Part shown: positions 28,518 through 38,320 of the stretch, one piece after another | How the letters are laid out: each line of letters opens with the position of its first letter | Position numbering within the stretch: position 1 is the first letter of the stretch | From: an uncultured Arenicella sp. | Lineage (GTDB): Bacteria > Pseudomonadota > Gammaproteobacteria > Arenicellales > Arenicellaceae | Length of the DNA stretch: 56,403 bases | Direction: 5' to 3' | NCBI GenBank assembly: GCA_937989675.1 | Contig: CALKRK010000076.1 | Span: 1-56,403, forward strand | Position numbers and translations under genes: made by a program | Notes under the pieces: generated by a model | The model's input: the letters and a program-made list of their open reading frames with translations, nothing else | What the model was told of the DNA's origin: nothing | The model's database searches: none

Positions 28518-29195
28518 CTAAAAACACGACTCTGTGTAATTACAGAAATCAACGCGTTCGTCTTGCCCGTTCTCGACGACTCCGTAAAGCTGCACTTCGG
28601 CGTCGGCAATTGACGCATGCTCAGGCAGTAACACTAAGGAGTCTCTCGAGCCACTGGCAAACTCAAACTCGTCGCTTTGCCATACTTCTTTTTCACTCTC
28701 AGCCGAGCGCACACTTAAATAGTATCGCGGGTAACGCACGTCTCTTACTCGCACGATCACCGCCGCCTGACCATCTACAACAGAAAGATCTAAACCTTTG
28801 GTAGAACCACTTGCACTGCGAACAACCGCAGACTGCAAACTCACTAGTTCAACGTTAGCGCTTGTCTCTGATTTTGACAGCCCTTTTATAGCGAATGGCG
28901 CAATACAAACAAGTAAAGCGGCCATCGCAAAAGTAGGTGCTGGCCCCGAAAACATACGACTCAGTTTACTTAGCCACGGCTCTGAACTACCTTGTGGAGG
29001 CACACTTTTAGCACCGCTATTATCCTGTTTCACTAGCCCCAAGCCTAAATTTAGCATTTGAGCCGAACTTACCATCTCCGCCACATCGGGCCGACATAAA
29101 AAATACGCCTCAAACTCTTCTGCGTCACCTTCGTCCAGCTGGTCGAGTATGTAGCGCTGGACGATGGCTTCTAAATTATCTTTATCAATATTCAT
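28518..29195 (-). CDS. Anti-sigma-factor-like single-pass membrane protein
   Basis: N-terminal VQRYILDQLDEGDAEEFEAYFLCRPDVAEMV (anti-sigma-like), then one TM segment (TFAMAALLVCIAPFAI), directly downstream of an ECF sigma gene. Confidence 0.75.
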   Translation of the reverse strand: MNIDKDNLEAIVQRYILDQLDEGDAEEFEAYFLCRPDVAEMVSSAQMLNLGLGLVKQDNSGAKSVPPQGSSEPWLSKLSRMFSGPAPTFAMAALLVCIAPFAIKGLSKSETSANVELVSLQSAVVRSASGSTKGLDLSVVDGQAAVIVRVRDVRYPRYYLSVRSAESEKEVWQSDEFEFASGSRDSLVLLPEHASIADAEVQLYGVVENGQDERVDFCNYTESCF

Positions 29196-29244
29196 AAGCT
29201 ACCTTTTTAACGATGGTGCGTAACCGGTCGGTATTCTCTCACTT

Positions 29245-29835
29245 TTAAAAGTATTTATTTCCCGCACTCTCTTCCCAAAGAGACCTAAACCGCTCTCGAG
29301 CGCGATAAAGCACGCGGTCAAAATGCGCTGGCGTTAAGTCAAACTCCTGACATAACTCCTCCTTGTTATCTCCAATTAAATAGAAACGTTGCAAAATTTG
29401 CTTATCTCTTTCAACACTTAACTCATCCAGCAACCTTGATACACACTGGCTTAATTGTCCATTGGCAAAGGCCTTTTCTGGAGTCGTGCCAGAGTCTACA
29501 ATCTCTCCGGCTTGTTCCTCGCCAAGCATTTGATTTTTGGTTTGCTTTCGTTGCCGCATTATCAGCTGATTTTTTGCTATCTGGATAATAAATGCCGCAA
29601 GCTTTTGCTTATTTCGAAGTTGGTTATCGCGCACTTTCTGCAACACCAACACCCATGTTTCCTGGGCAATATCGCTTGCCAGAGAGTGATCACGAGCTCG
29701 GTTATATAGCATTACTCCGAGGCCACGTTGATATCTGAGCACCATTTCTCGCTCAGCCTCTTGGTCACCCTCAAGAATTCTGCCCACCAAATTTTCGGAG
29801 ACCTGAGCCTCAGTTAATGCATTTTGCGCTGTCAT
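29245..29835 (-). CDS. ECF-type RNA polymerase sigma factor
   Basis: EREMVLRYQRGLGVMLYNRARDHSLASDIAQETWVLVLQKVR...KLAAFIIQIAKNQLIMRQRK; C-terminal region 4-like helix-turn-helix. Confidence 0.88.
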   Translation of the reverse strand: MTAQNALTEAQVSENLVGRILEGDQEAEREMVLRYQRGLGVMLYNRARDHSLASDIAQETWVLVLQKVRDNQLRNKQKLAAFIIQIAKNQLIMRQRKQTKNQMLGEEQAGEIVDSGTTPEKAFANGQLSQCVSRLLDELSVERDKQILQRFYLIGDNKEELCQEFDLTPAHFDRVLYRARERFRSLWEESAGNKYF

Positions 29836-32800
29836 AGCTTACTGTTTTCCAACCCACCTTGAAGTTGAAACCCGGCCCAAAAGTACGGGTCTCTCCAATC
29901 GTTATTTTTGTCTGAATACACGGCTATCTGAGCTTGGCGCAAAGCCTCAGACGCAACTAGACTATCATCTAATAGCCCAGAATAGAATCGAGCGGTCAAA
30001 TTAGCCGTTGCTTTATCTTGTACTTGCCAAAGCGTACCAATGACTTGGCTGGCTCCGCCTTCTATAAAAGCTCGGCTAAGGCTTAACAAGCCTTCGCCGG
30101 CAACTCCTCGGCCAAGTGAGCTCTCACAAGCACTGAGCATAACCAAATCCGCATTGATTTTAGCTGAACTAATCTCTGGTAATAGCCAATAATTGATACC
30201 ATTCTCCGACACCTTAGAAAACATTAGTCCCGAAAGTGCTGGCTCTAGACTATTGAGAAGACCATGAGTTGCAAAATGCAAGATAGAGTGCGGTTCCGCC
30301 ACTTTCTTTAAGAACTGTACTTTGGTTGCTCTATCAGCGACTAGAAGTGATACATTACTACCTGCAATTTTTTGTATCGCCTTTGCCTCCATTGCTGTAT
30401 TTGGCAACCGGACAAAGGTTTCCTGCACATCAACAGTTGAAATAGGATCTGCCACAACAAGTATCTTTCTATCCGCCGAATATTGTCTCGTGTTGGCCCT
30501 ATCCTCAATTGCCAAAATAGATCCAAAAGAAGGCGCATAAGTAATCGCTACTTTACCAATCAGGGGCGTAGACCAATCGTCGAGTATAAGCGGTGAGAAA
30601 GGAAGACCATTGAGCGGGCCATCAGGAACAATAATCAATGTAGCAATTGTTTCTCTTTCTAACCTTCTTGCAATTGGCTCGATAACTTGCGCACTCAAGT
30701 CGATAATCGCTTTTCGTTGTAGCCAAGCATTTGAGTTATCGCGGAGGTTAGGGTGACTAGTAATATGCCACTTCGCTTCATCAACCAGTGCTTCAATCTC
30801 GGCACGTGCTGGTAGTTGATGTAAGGTCGTTTCTTTTTCTCCAATTAGCCACAACCAGCTTTTAGCCCTCCCCAAAAAATAGTATGCAAGCAACTGATCA
30901 CTACTGGTGACCTTCGGCAAAGTTAAAGATTGATTGCCCGTACTCGGTTGCCAAACTATATTTCTTTCATCAAACAAGTCTGTTTCGATTTTCTCTAATT
31001 CTGCGCTGAGCTCGCGCGTAGTATTTATTAGACTCTCCCCGTCGCTTTCAGTATTTCGATACCACTTAGCGGCACTAATCAATATCTTGTCATGGATAGC
31101 ATCACGAGCTTTCGATACATTTAACGAGACATCTGAATCGTTATGCACCTGCCGGATCACTTCGTTCAATGTTCGAGCCTTATAAGACTCAACCAACTTG
31201 AGAGCCTCATTGGAGCGCGCCTCTTCTAACAACAACTCCACATTCAACGCAAATACCGATTTTTGTAGCGCAAAATAGTGCCTACGCAAATCACGTCGCT
31301 TAACCTTAGGAAGAGCTTGTTCAACAATAGAGCGAGCACTACTCAAATAAACTAGTGCTCGTTCGTTTTGGCCTACGCCTCGTGCAACAATCGCTCGGCG
31401 AAATAAGAACTTCGCTTGATCCGGTATAAGGCCTCGTTGACTTATAAACTTAGCAACTCTTGTAGCAAGTTGATCTGCCTCGTTATACGCTCCCAAGGAC
31501 GACAACAGTTCAACGGAGAGGCTAAAATTTTGAGCTAATAATACGTAGTCTTCTGTCTGAGACAGAGATTTTAACGCGGCAATATTTAGTGGTACCGCTT
31601 CCAAAATTCGATTTTGGTCCAGCTCCAATTCAGCAAACATAAGATTGTTTCTTCCCGCTGACCGATCTCTCCCGTTTTTTCTATCGTACTCAATCGCATT
31701 TCGAAAAAGCTTACGTGCTACATCTGGCCTATTTTGAGCAAACGCTATTTCTGCTCTTAGAAACGTAGAAGCCGCTAGCCGTGCTTCCATTTTGTTTGAC
31801 AAATAGAAATTATGCATTCGTTCTGAATAGCTTTCAGCGGCATCAAAATCTCCGAGCCGAACGGAGCTCTCCGCTCTCTCACGCAATAGATAACCGTAGA
31901 GATTACTGCTGCGCTCTTGATCTGCAATAGTCATCGCCGAAAACCGATTAAAAGCCTCGTCAAGGAATTCCTCAGCGATGTATCCCTCCCCAAGTTTGCT
32001 ATAGGCTATCGAAGTATAATAGAGAGCCCAAACTACGTAGACCGGAAAAGAGTACTCTTCCGCTAGAAGTTTTTGTTGCGCGCCATAGGCAATAGCCTTG
32101 GGAAATTGACCAGCCCTCTGGTTGGCCCAGCTTAGGTTACCAGTTGCGTTTAATAAGCCAAAATACCTATTAGCGCTGGCATAGATCGCACTTACCTCTT
32201 CAAATAACTTTAACGCCTCACTGAAGTTCGACTCTCTTGTTAAACTAATCGCGTAATAATTTGCTCCTTTGGCATAGTCGACTAACTCTCCAATCTCTTT
32301 AGCCTCATTCATGCCTCTTAGAAACAAGCTTCTTTTCTCTTCTATATTTGAAGTAAACCGCCCTAGCTGATATAGCGCCTGAACGCGATATCTACTTTTT
32401 CCAACTCCTTTAGCATCAGCTATCTCTGAAGCAAGCTTGCTAGTCCTCTTTACCTCCCCAGTACCAGAAAGAAGTTGCATCAAGACCGATTTAGCATGTA
32501 TCGCCCACTTATGTTGCGGTGTATCGTCTATTACCAACTCCAGTTCCGATATAGCTAGCTCCCTAAATTTCTTAGCATCGTCTCCACCCGAATTTAATGA
32601 TCTTGCCCTCGACTCGCTGGCGCTAGATATCGCTTGAAGAAACATAATATCTCGTTGCAATATTCCGTTACCACCCGATGTGCGATAGTCCACTTTCAAC
32701 GAATATGGACTATCTCGGTCAATGTTATTCGCTCCCTCGATAGTCACAAAACAAACTTCACAATCACTTTTTTTCGCCAATAGAAGTTCATCAAAAAACT

Positions 32801-33056
32801 TGTCGGCAAGAATATTTACCGTCTTAATCGGCGTTTCGTCGTTCTCTGAATACAGAGACAAAATATAATCCGCCGACTTCTGCGATGCTGTAACAACAAC
32901 ATAATCATGCTCACCAAACTCCAACTTAACCTTTAGCGGCTCGGCCAACCCTACCCCTTCGATCACCTTGGGGTTGGCGTGGGCATTCGTGTTGACGAAC
33001 AAAGTTACAAAGGCAGTCAGTGCAAAACTGAGCCTTTTAAAGCTGATGCAAAGCAC
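29832..33056 (-). CDS. TPR-repeat CHAT-domain (clan CD) protease
   Basis: His motif SILHFATHGLL, Cys motif LVMLSACESSLGRGVAGEGLLSLSRAFIEGGASQVIGTLWQV; TPR-like helices before it; N-terminal signal sequence. Overlaps the sigma gene by 4 bp. Confidence 0.92.
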   Translation of the reverse strand: MLCISFKRLSFALTAFVTLFVNTNAHANPKVIEGVGLAEPLKVKLEFGEHDYVVVTASQKSADYILSLYSENDETPIKTVNILADKFFDELLLAKKSDCEVCFVTIEGANNIDRDSPYSLKVDYRTSGGNGILQRDIMFLQAISSASESRARSLNSGGDDAKKFRELAISELELVIDDTPQHKWAIHAKSVLMQLLSGTGEVKRTSKLASEIADAKGVGKSRYRVQALYQLGRFTSNIEEKRSLFLRGMNEAKEIGELVDYAKGANYYAISLTRESNFSEALKLFEEVSAIYASANRYFGLLNATGNLSWANQRAGQFPKAIAYGAQQKLLAEEYSFPVYVVWALYYTSIAYSKLGEGYIAEEFLDEAFNRFSAMTIADQERSSNLYGYLLRERAESSVRLGDFDAAESYSERMHNFYLSNKMEARLAASTFLRAEIAFAQNRPDVARKLFRNAIEYDRKNGRDRSAGRNNLMFAELELDQNRILEAVPLNIAALKSLSQTEDYVLLAQNFSLSVELLSSLGAYNEADQLATRVAKFISQRGLIPDQAKFLFRRAIVARGVGQNERALVYLSSARSIVEQALPKVKRRDLRRHYFALQKSVFALNVELLLEEARSNEALKLVESYKARTLNEVIRQVHNDSDVSLNVSKARDAIHDKILISAAKWYRNTESDGESLINTTRELSAELEKIETDLFDERNIVWQPSTGNQSLTLPKVTSSDQLLAYYFLGRAKSWLWLIGEKETTLHQLPARAEIEALVDEAKWHITSHPNLRDNSNAWLQRKAIIDLSAQVIEPIARRLERETIATLIIVPDGPLNGLPFSPLILDDWSTPLIGKVAITYAPSFGSILAIEDRANTRQYSADRKILVVADPISTVDVQETFVRLPNTAMEAKAIQKIAGSNVSLLVADRATKVQFLKKVAEPHSILHFATHGLLNSLEPALSGLMFSKVSENGINYWLLPEISSAKINADLVMLSACESSLGRGVAGEGLLSLSRAFIEGGASQVIGTLWQVQDKATANLTARFYSGLLDDSLVASEALRQAQIAVYSDKNNDWRDPYFWAGFQLQGGLENSKL

Positions 33057-33218
33057 TTTAAGAGTCTCCCCAGTAGGGTTTGGGTGTGATCAAGTATATA
33101 AATTTGGCTAATTTAGTCAAAGTAGCCGCATTACTATGCCACTTTGAAAGTGTTCGGCGAGTCATGAAATGCTATAATCTCGTCACCGGAGTACCACCAA
33201 CCTTTAGGAAGTTTTACC

Positions 33219-35987
33219 GTGAATCCCCCAATCAACGCATTGAGCGATGAAGCAAAGATATTGCCTGATTTATTAGGCGAAGTAATTAAAGAACAAGAAG
33301 GCCAAGCCGTATTTGATGCAGTCGAGCTGCTTCGGCAAGGCTTTATTGGCCAGCGCCTAGACTCGAGCTCTGAAAAACAAGCCGAGCTATTGACGGCCAT
33401 TGAGGGCATGGAAATCGAAACGCTGGACCGTGTCATTCATGCGTTCAGTACGTTCTTTCATTTGGCAAATATCTCTGAAGAATACGACAACCAAAAGTCT
33501 AGAGCCGGCCTCGAAGAGCGCGGAGAGACCTGGAGCAACTCGTTTGTCGACATCATGGACGAGTTTAAGTCTGCCGGAAAGTCACTCGATGAGGTTATTG
33601 AGTTAACCAGTGACCTAAACTACTACCCCACCTTTACTGCACACCCAACCGAAGCCAAACGACCGGTTGTTTTGGAGGCCTTACAGCGTATTCACAAAGA
33701 ATATCAAGGCTTAACTGCGGGCGGAGTTGGTGAAGGTGAGATGTCTGAAATCAGGCATCGCCTAAAGGCAATGATCCAAATTTTCTGGAAAACCGAAGCG
33801 GTTCGTCCGTCTAAACCAACGGTTTATGATGAAATTGAAAACTCACTGTATTACTTTCGCGAGAGCATTTTCACTTGCCTGCCTGAAATCTATCGCGACT
33901 TAGAAAACGCCATAAAACACGCGTACCCAGAAGCACGCGGCCAAGCACTGGAAATACCGAATATTGTGCGCTTTGGTACCTGGGTTGGCGGTGACCGCGA
34001 TGGTAATCCGTTTGTCACACCAGAAATCACAAGAAATGCGCTTCGCATGCAGCAAATTGAAGTACTCAAAGAATACGCGCGCCGAGTCGAAGACCTGAGC
34101 CGAGTGATGACGCACAGTGCAGACCAAGTTGAGTTATCGCCAGCGTTCATCAAATCAATGGAAGACGACCATGTTCGCCTAACCAAATACTTTGGCCGTA
34201 AACATATTAAGGAGCCTTATCGCCGAAAGCTAAGCTTCGTAAAGCTGCGTTTGGAAAAGACCATTGCCCAAGCCGAAGCACGCTTGGACGACGGTTCACC
34301 TTCATTTGACCCACTGGCGTTTCGTAATGAAAACCAATTTCGCAATGAGATTATTCTAGTTCGCGATTCGCTAATTCATCATAACGAGGCGAATCTGACT
34401 CGTGGCAGCTTGCAAGACTTACTGCGCCTATTAGACAGCTGCGGGTTTTACCTGTCTAAGATGGATGTCCGCCAAGAGTCGACTTTGCATAGCCAAGCGA
34501 TTCACGAAATTGCTGCTACCATCGATGAGCCGGTTGATTACTTCGCAATGAGCGAAGCCGAACGCCAAAAATGGTTAACCGAAAAGCTTCAAGATTCTAA
34601 CGAGCTTGAGTTTGATCGCCGGCAGATCACCATTCAGAGTGCGGATATTATTGCCGTGTTTGACTTAATGAGCGAAATGCGCGACGAGATCTCCGAGCAT
34701 TGCTTTGGCAGCTATATCATCTCTATGACGCACGAGGCGAGCCATCTTCTAGAGGTTGCACTTCTTGCCAAAATGTCGGGGCTGATTTACGCGAACTCCG
34801 ACGGCACAATTCAAAGTGAAATACACATTGCTCCATTGTTTGAAACTGTTAAAGATTTGGAGCACGCTGAGCCAACACTTGAAAGCCTGTTTACCAACTC
34901 GGTTTATCGACAGCTACTGGCTTTCACCGATGATACTCAGGAAGTCATGCTTGGCTATTCTGACTCTTGTAAAGACGGCGGTATATTGGCTTCAAGCTGG
35001 AATTTGTACAAGGCCCAATTGAACATTGTTTCGGTTACGGACAAACACAATATTCGTTGTTTGTTGTTTCATGGCCGCGGCGGAACCATTGGTCGCGGTG
35101 GTGGCCCAACTCATGAATCCATACTCAGCCAACCTAAGGGCACGGTTAAAGGTGGCATTAAGTTTACTGAGCAAGGCGAGGTTCTGTCGTTCAAATATAA
35201 TTTTAAAGAAACAGCTCGGTATGAGTTAACCGTTGGTATTACTGGTTTAATGAAAGCCAGTGACCCAGCCAATGAAAATACCGATCAGGCCGAGCATACT
35301 CAAATGATGGAGCGCCTAGTTGAAACTGGCGAAAAATCGTTTCGTGACCTCACGGACGACAATGTCGCCACTATGCAGTATTTTTATGAGACCACACCAT
35401 CTAGCGAGATTGGCCTGCTCAATATCGGCTCTCGCCCCTCTCATCGAAAGAAAGCCGACTACTCTAAAAAGTCAATTCGAGCAATTGGCTGGGTGTTCGG
35501 CTGGTCGCAATCGCGACAAAATATTCCGGGCTGGTATGGCCTTGGAAGTGCACTGGAGCAAGCAATTGAAGATGGCGGCTTAAACACGCTTCAAGCGATG
35601 CAATCTGATTGGCGTTACTTTCAAAATTTACTCAGCAACTCCCAAATGGTTATTTTGAAAACAGATCAAGACGTTGCGAAGCAATACTCAAAACTCTGTT
35701 CTGACAGCGCGATAGCCGACGCTACTTATGGCCAGATGAAAACCGAATATGAGTTAGCTATCAGTAAAATTCGAGAGATCACCGGCGTCGATGAAATGAT
35801 GGCCGACTTCCCTGAAATCGGCCAATCCGTGCGCTGGCGAAATGCCTATCTTGACCCACTGAACTATATCCAAGTAATGCTACTCGGCCGGCTCGCCAAC
35901 GAACCCGACCGTATGCAATCACAGTGGCTTAAACCGGTACTCGATAGTATCAATGGGATAGCAACAGGGCTACGAAATACTGGCTAA
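33219..35987 (+). CDS. ppc: Phosphoenolpyruvate carboxylase
   Basis: FTAHPTEAKRPVV, GTWVGGDRDGNPFVT, LFHGRGGTIGRGGGPTHESILSQP, and C-terminal ...TGLRNTG. GTG start with aggaag RBS. Confidence 0.97.
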   Translation: MNPPINALSDEAKILPDLLGEVIKEQEGQAVFDAVELLRQGFIGQRLDSSSEKQAELLTAIEGMEIETLDRVIHAFSTFFHLANISEEYDNQKSRAGLEERGETWSNSFVDIMDEFKSAGKSLDEVIELTSDLNYYPTFTAHPTEAKRPVVLEALQRIHKEYQGLTAGGVGEGEMSEIRHRLKAMIQIFWKTEAVRPSKPTVYDEIENSLYYFRESIFTCLPEIYRDLENAIKHAYPEARGQALEIPNIVRFGTWVGGDRDGNPFVTPEITRNALRMQQIEVLKEYARRVEDLSRVMTHSADQVELSPAFIKSMEDDHVRLTKYFGRKHIKEPYRRKLSFVKLRLEKTIAQAEARLDDGSPSFDPLAFRNENQFRNEIILVRDSLIHHNEANLTRGSLQDLLRLLDSCGFYLSKMDVRQESTLHSQAIHEIAATIDEPVDYFAMSEAERQKWLTEKLQDSNELEFDRRQITIQSADIIAVFDLMSEMRDEISEHCFGSYIISMTHEASHLLEVALLAKMSGLIYANSDGTIQSEIHIAPLFETVKDLEHAEPTLESLFTNSVYRQLLAFTDDTQEVMLGYSDSCKDGGILASSWNLYKAQLNIVSVTDKHNIRCLLFHGRGGTIGRGGGPTHESILSQPKGTVKGGIKFTEQGEVLSFKYNFKETARYELTVGITGLMKASDPANENTDQAEHTQMMERLVETGEKSFRDLTDDNVATMQYFYETTPSSEIGLLNIGSRPSHRKKADYSKKSIRAIGWVFGWSQSRQNIPGWYGLGSALEQAIEDGGLNTLQAMQSDWRYFQNLLSNSQMVILKTDQDVAKQYSKLCSDSAIADATYGQMKTEYELAISKIREITGVDEMMADFPEIGQSVRWRNAYLDPLNYIQVMLLGRLANEPDRMQSQWLKPVLDSINGIATGLRNTG

Positions 35988-36039
35988 AATGGCCGAAGCA
36001 TTTTTAAACTGAGATAAAAGCACGTATACCGAGAAAGCA

Positions 36040-36858
36040 ATGAACGCGATAAGAAGATTCGCAGCGTCAAAGCTGTTTGACAACATTATCATCGGCCTGA
36101 TTTTGTTCACCGCTGCGATCATCGGTTTTGAGGCATTTCCACAATGGATGAACCCGCAGATTGAGGCATGGTTTAATCTGGCTCATCGAGTTGTACTTGG
36201 GGCGTTTATTCTTGAAGCAGCAATAAAGTTAATAGCAAACTGGCCCCGGCCACAAGACTATTTCAAAAATGGTTGGAACTGCTTTGATTTCAGTTTAATT
36301 GTGCTCTCATTGCTACCGATTGCTAGCGAATTTGCCATGTTGGGTCGAGTATTGCGCTTGTTGCGTGTACTGCGCCTTATCAACGCCTTTCCCGAGCTGA
36401 GGCTGATTGTTGAAACACTGGTGCGCTCGATCCCGTCAATGTTCCATATCACCATATTAATGGGGCTTTTGTTTTTTATCTATGCGGTATTGGGTTTCCA
36501 CCTATTTCATGAGCATGACCCAACCCATTGGCGCGACTTAAGCTACGCAGTACTTACCTTATTCAGAATCGTCACGCTCGAAGACTGGACCGACGTAATG
36601 TATAAGGCCATGGAGCTGTCACCTTTTTATGCAGCCTACTTTGTTAGCTTTGTAATTGTCGGAACCTTTGTGGTAGTCAACTTATTTATTGCCGTGGTTA
36701 TTAACAACTTGGATGAAGCCAAATACGCGCATCTCAAGAAACTTGAGCATCCAGAACTACATGACCAACTGCTGCAAACGTTAGTTGGTACCAAAGCCAG
36801 TATCGAAAACCTTGAGCAACAACTGAACGCCTTAAAAGAGAATACTCAAGGCAAGTAA
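36040..36858 (+). CDS. Single-domain voltage-gated cation channel (NaChBac/NavAb-like)
   Basis: S4-like RVLRLLRVLRLINAFPELR; pore FRIVTLEDWTDVMY; S6 then a C-terminal coiled coil. Confidence 0.92.
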   Translation: MNAIRRFAASKLFDNIIIGLILFTAAIIGFEAFPQWMNPQIEAWFNLAHRVVLGAFILEAAIKLIANWPRPQDYFKNGWNCFDFSLIVLSLLPIASEFAMLGRVLRLLRVLRLINAFPELRLIVETLVRSIPSMFHITILMGLLFFIYAVLGFHLFHEHDPTHWRDLSYAVLTLFRIVTLEDWTDVMYKAMELSPFYAAYFVSFVIVGTFVVVNLFIAVVINNLDEAKYAHLKKLEHPELHDQLLQTLVGTKASIENLEQQLNALKENTQGK

Positions 36859-36860
36859 TC

Positions 36861-37547
36861 ATGCAAACCATACCAGTACAAAACTTAGCACTGGTTCTGG
36901 TTCCCGCATTGCTTGTGGTGCTTATCTTGTGGCGATGGCGCGCAGGCCCCAATACGGCTATCTATGCTTTAGCGCGCATGATTCTGCAACTGTGTTTAAT
37001 TGGTTTTGCACTTACGTACCTGTTTGCGACTCAGCTAGCTGGGCTGGTTATGGCAGTACTCGCGCTAATGCTAATGATCTCTTCTTGGATCGCGCTTCGG
37101 TCGGTGCCTGAACGTCGTAAAGAACTGTACTTCAAGGCCTTGCTTGCTACCTTCTTGGTTAACATTAGCCTTCTAGCATTGATCACTCAGGGTGTGCTTG
37201 TCAGTAGGCCTTGGTACGACCCAAGTTTGGTTATTCCTTTAGCAGGCATGGTATTCGCCGTGGGGATGAACGCGATCAGTCTGTTTGCCGAGAGATACTT
37301 CTCAGAATCCCGCCAGCACTCGGATGAGAAAGCACGCAATATTGCTTATCGTGCCACGTTAATTCCGACAATCAACTCGCTGTTCGCCGTCGGACTAGTC
37401 TCCCTTCCTGGGATGATGACCGGGCAAATTTTGTCAGGTGTATCGCCACTTATTGCCGTCCGTTATCAAATTATGGTGATGTTAATGCTGTTTGCCTCTT
37501 CAGGTCTAACCGCCGCTATGTTTTATACCTTGATTCGTCGCAAGTAA
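36861..37547 (+). CDS. FetB/YbbM (UPF0014) family ABC transporter permease
   Basis: Hydrophobic 228-aa protein with MVFAVGMNAISLFAERYFSE and PGMMTGQILSGVSPLIAVRYQIMVMLM, typical of FetB. Confidence 0.9.
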   Translation: MQTIPVQNLALVLVPALLVVLILWRWRAGPNTAIYALARMILQLCLIGFALTYLFATQLAGLVMAVLALMLMISSWIALRSVPERRKELYFKALLATFLVNISLLALITQGVLVSRPWYDPSLVIPLAGMVFAVGMNAISLFAERYFSESRQHSDEKARNIAYRATLIPTINSLFAVGLVSLPGMMTGQILSGVSPLIAVRYQIMVMLMLFASSGLTAAMFYTLIRRK

Positions 37548-37622
37548 ACCGAGAGTTTAAGCGGCTATTAGTTCCGACGCAGCGCTGACAATTTTTGCTA
37601 TTACTACCCAATTTTCGTCATT

Positions 37623-37958
37623 ATGGACTCTTCTACTGAAGGAGTCTATTCTCAGCAACAAATCAAAATTGATAATAGCTGTCTAACTTTGCCACTCAAC
37701 TATAACCATAAAAATCTAACACCCGTGCCACACGTACTCTACTCAAAAGGCCGTTTGCGGCTAAACTTTAATCGCGAAGACTCGATTCGACAATTGTCTA
37801 GGTTGACTCACAAACCTGAAGACGAAATTATAGAGCGGTTACTAAATGGCGAACGCAAAAAGATAAAGAGTAGCGATTCTCTAGAATCGCTCTTTCGACT
37901 TAAGCGCAAGCTCGAAGCACGCGGGCTGGATGTGTATATAGAAACAGACGCTGAGTAG
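37623..37958 (+). CDS. Hypothetical protein
   Basis: Open frame in a gap between genes; no family recognised. The true start is uncertain. Confidence 0.4.
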   Translation: MDSSTEGVYSQQQIKIDNSCLTLPLNYNHKNLTPVPHVLYSKGRLRLNFNREDSIRQLSRLTHKPEDEIIERLLNGERKKIKSSDSLESLFRLKRKLEARGLDVYIETDAE

Positions 37959-38320
37959 CCGATCAATTTAATGGCCGCGCAGAATCAGTTGCCACCACGA
38001 GCCCCTTGTCAGACATTTTCGTTTCTAGACACCCATTCCACTATATAACCACCAATCCTGTAGGGATGATTATTTATCTGCCTGCTTACTAAAACAATTG
38101 GCTTTTTCATCTATTCATCACGTATGTGAATGTGATACGTTACGCGCACTTGAGAGAGATTCAGCTCAAGCGGGTTGGCAAAAATAGTGGGTAACTTTGT
38201 AGTGTGTCGTTTACTCAACGGAGTAATTTTTTGCTAGTTAAATATTTTTATATTGCACCCTATTGGCGCCCTTAGAAAGCGCTAGCAATAGCAAACATTT
38301 ATTCTACGAGGGGGATAAAT

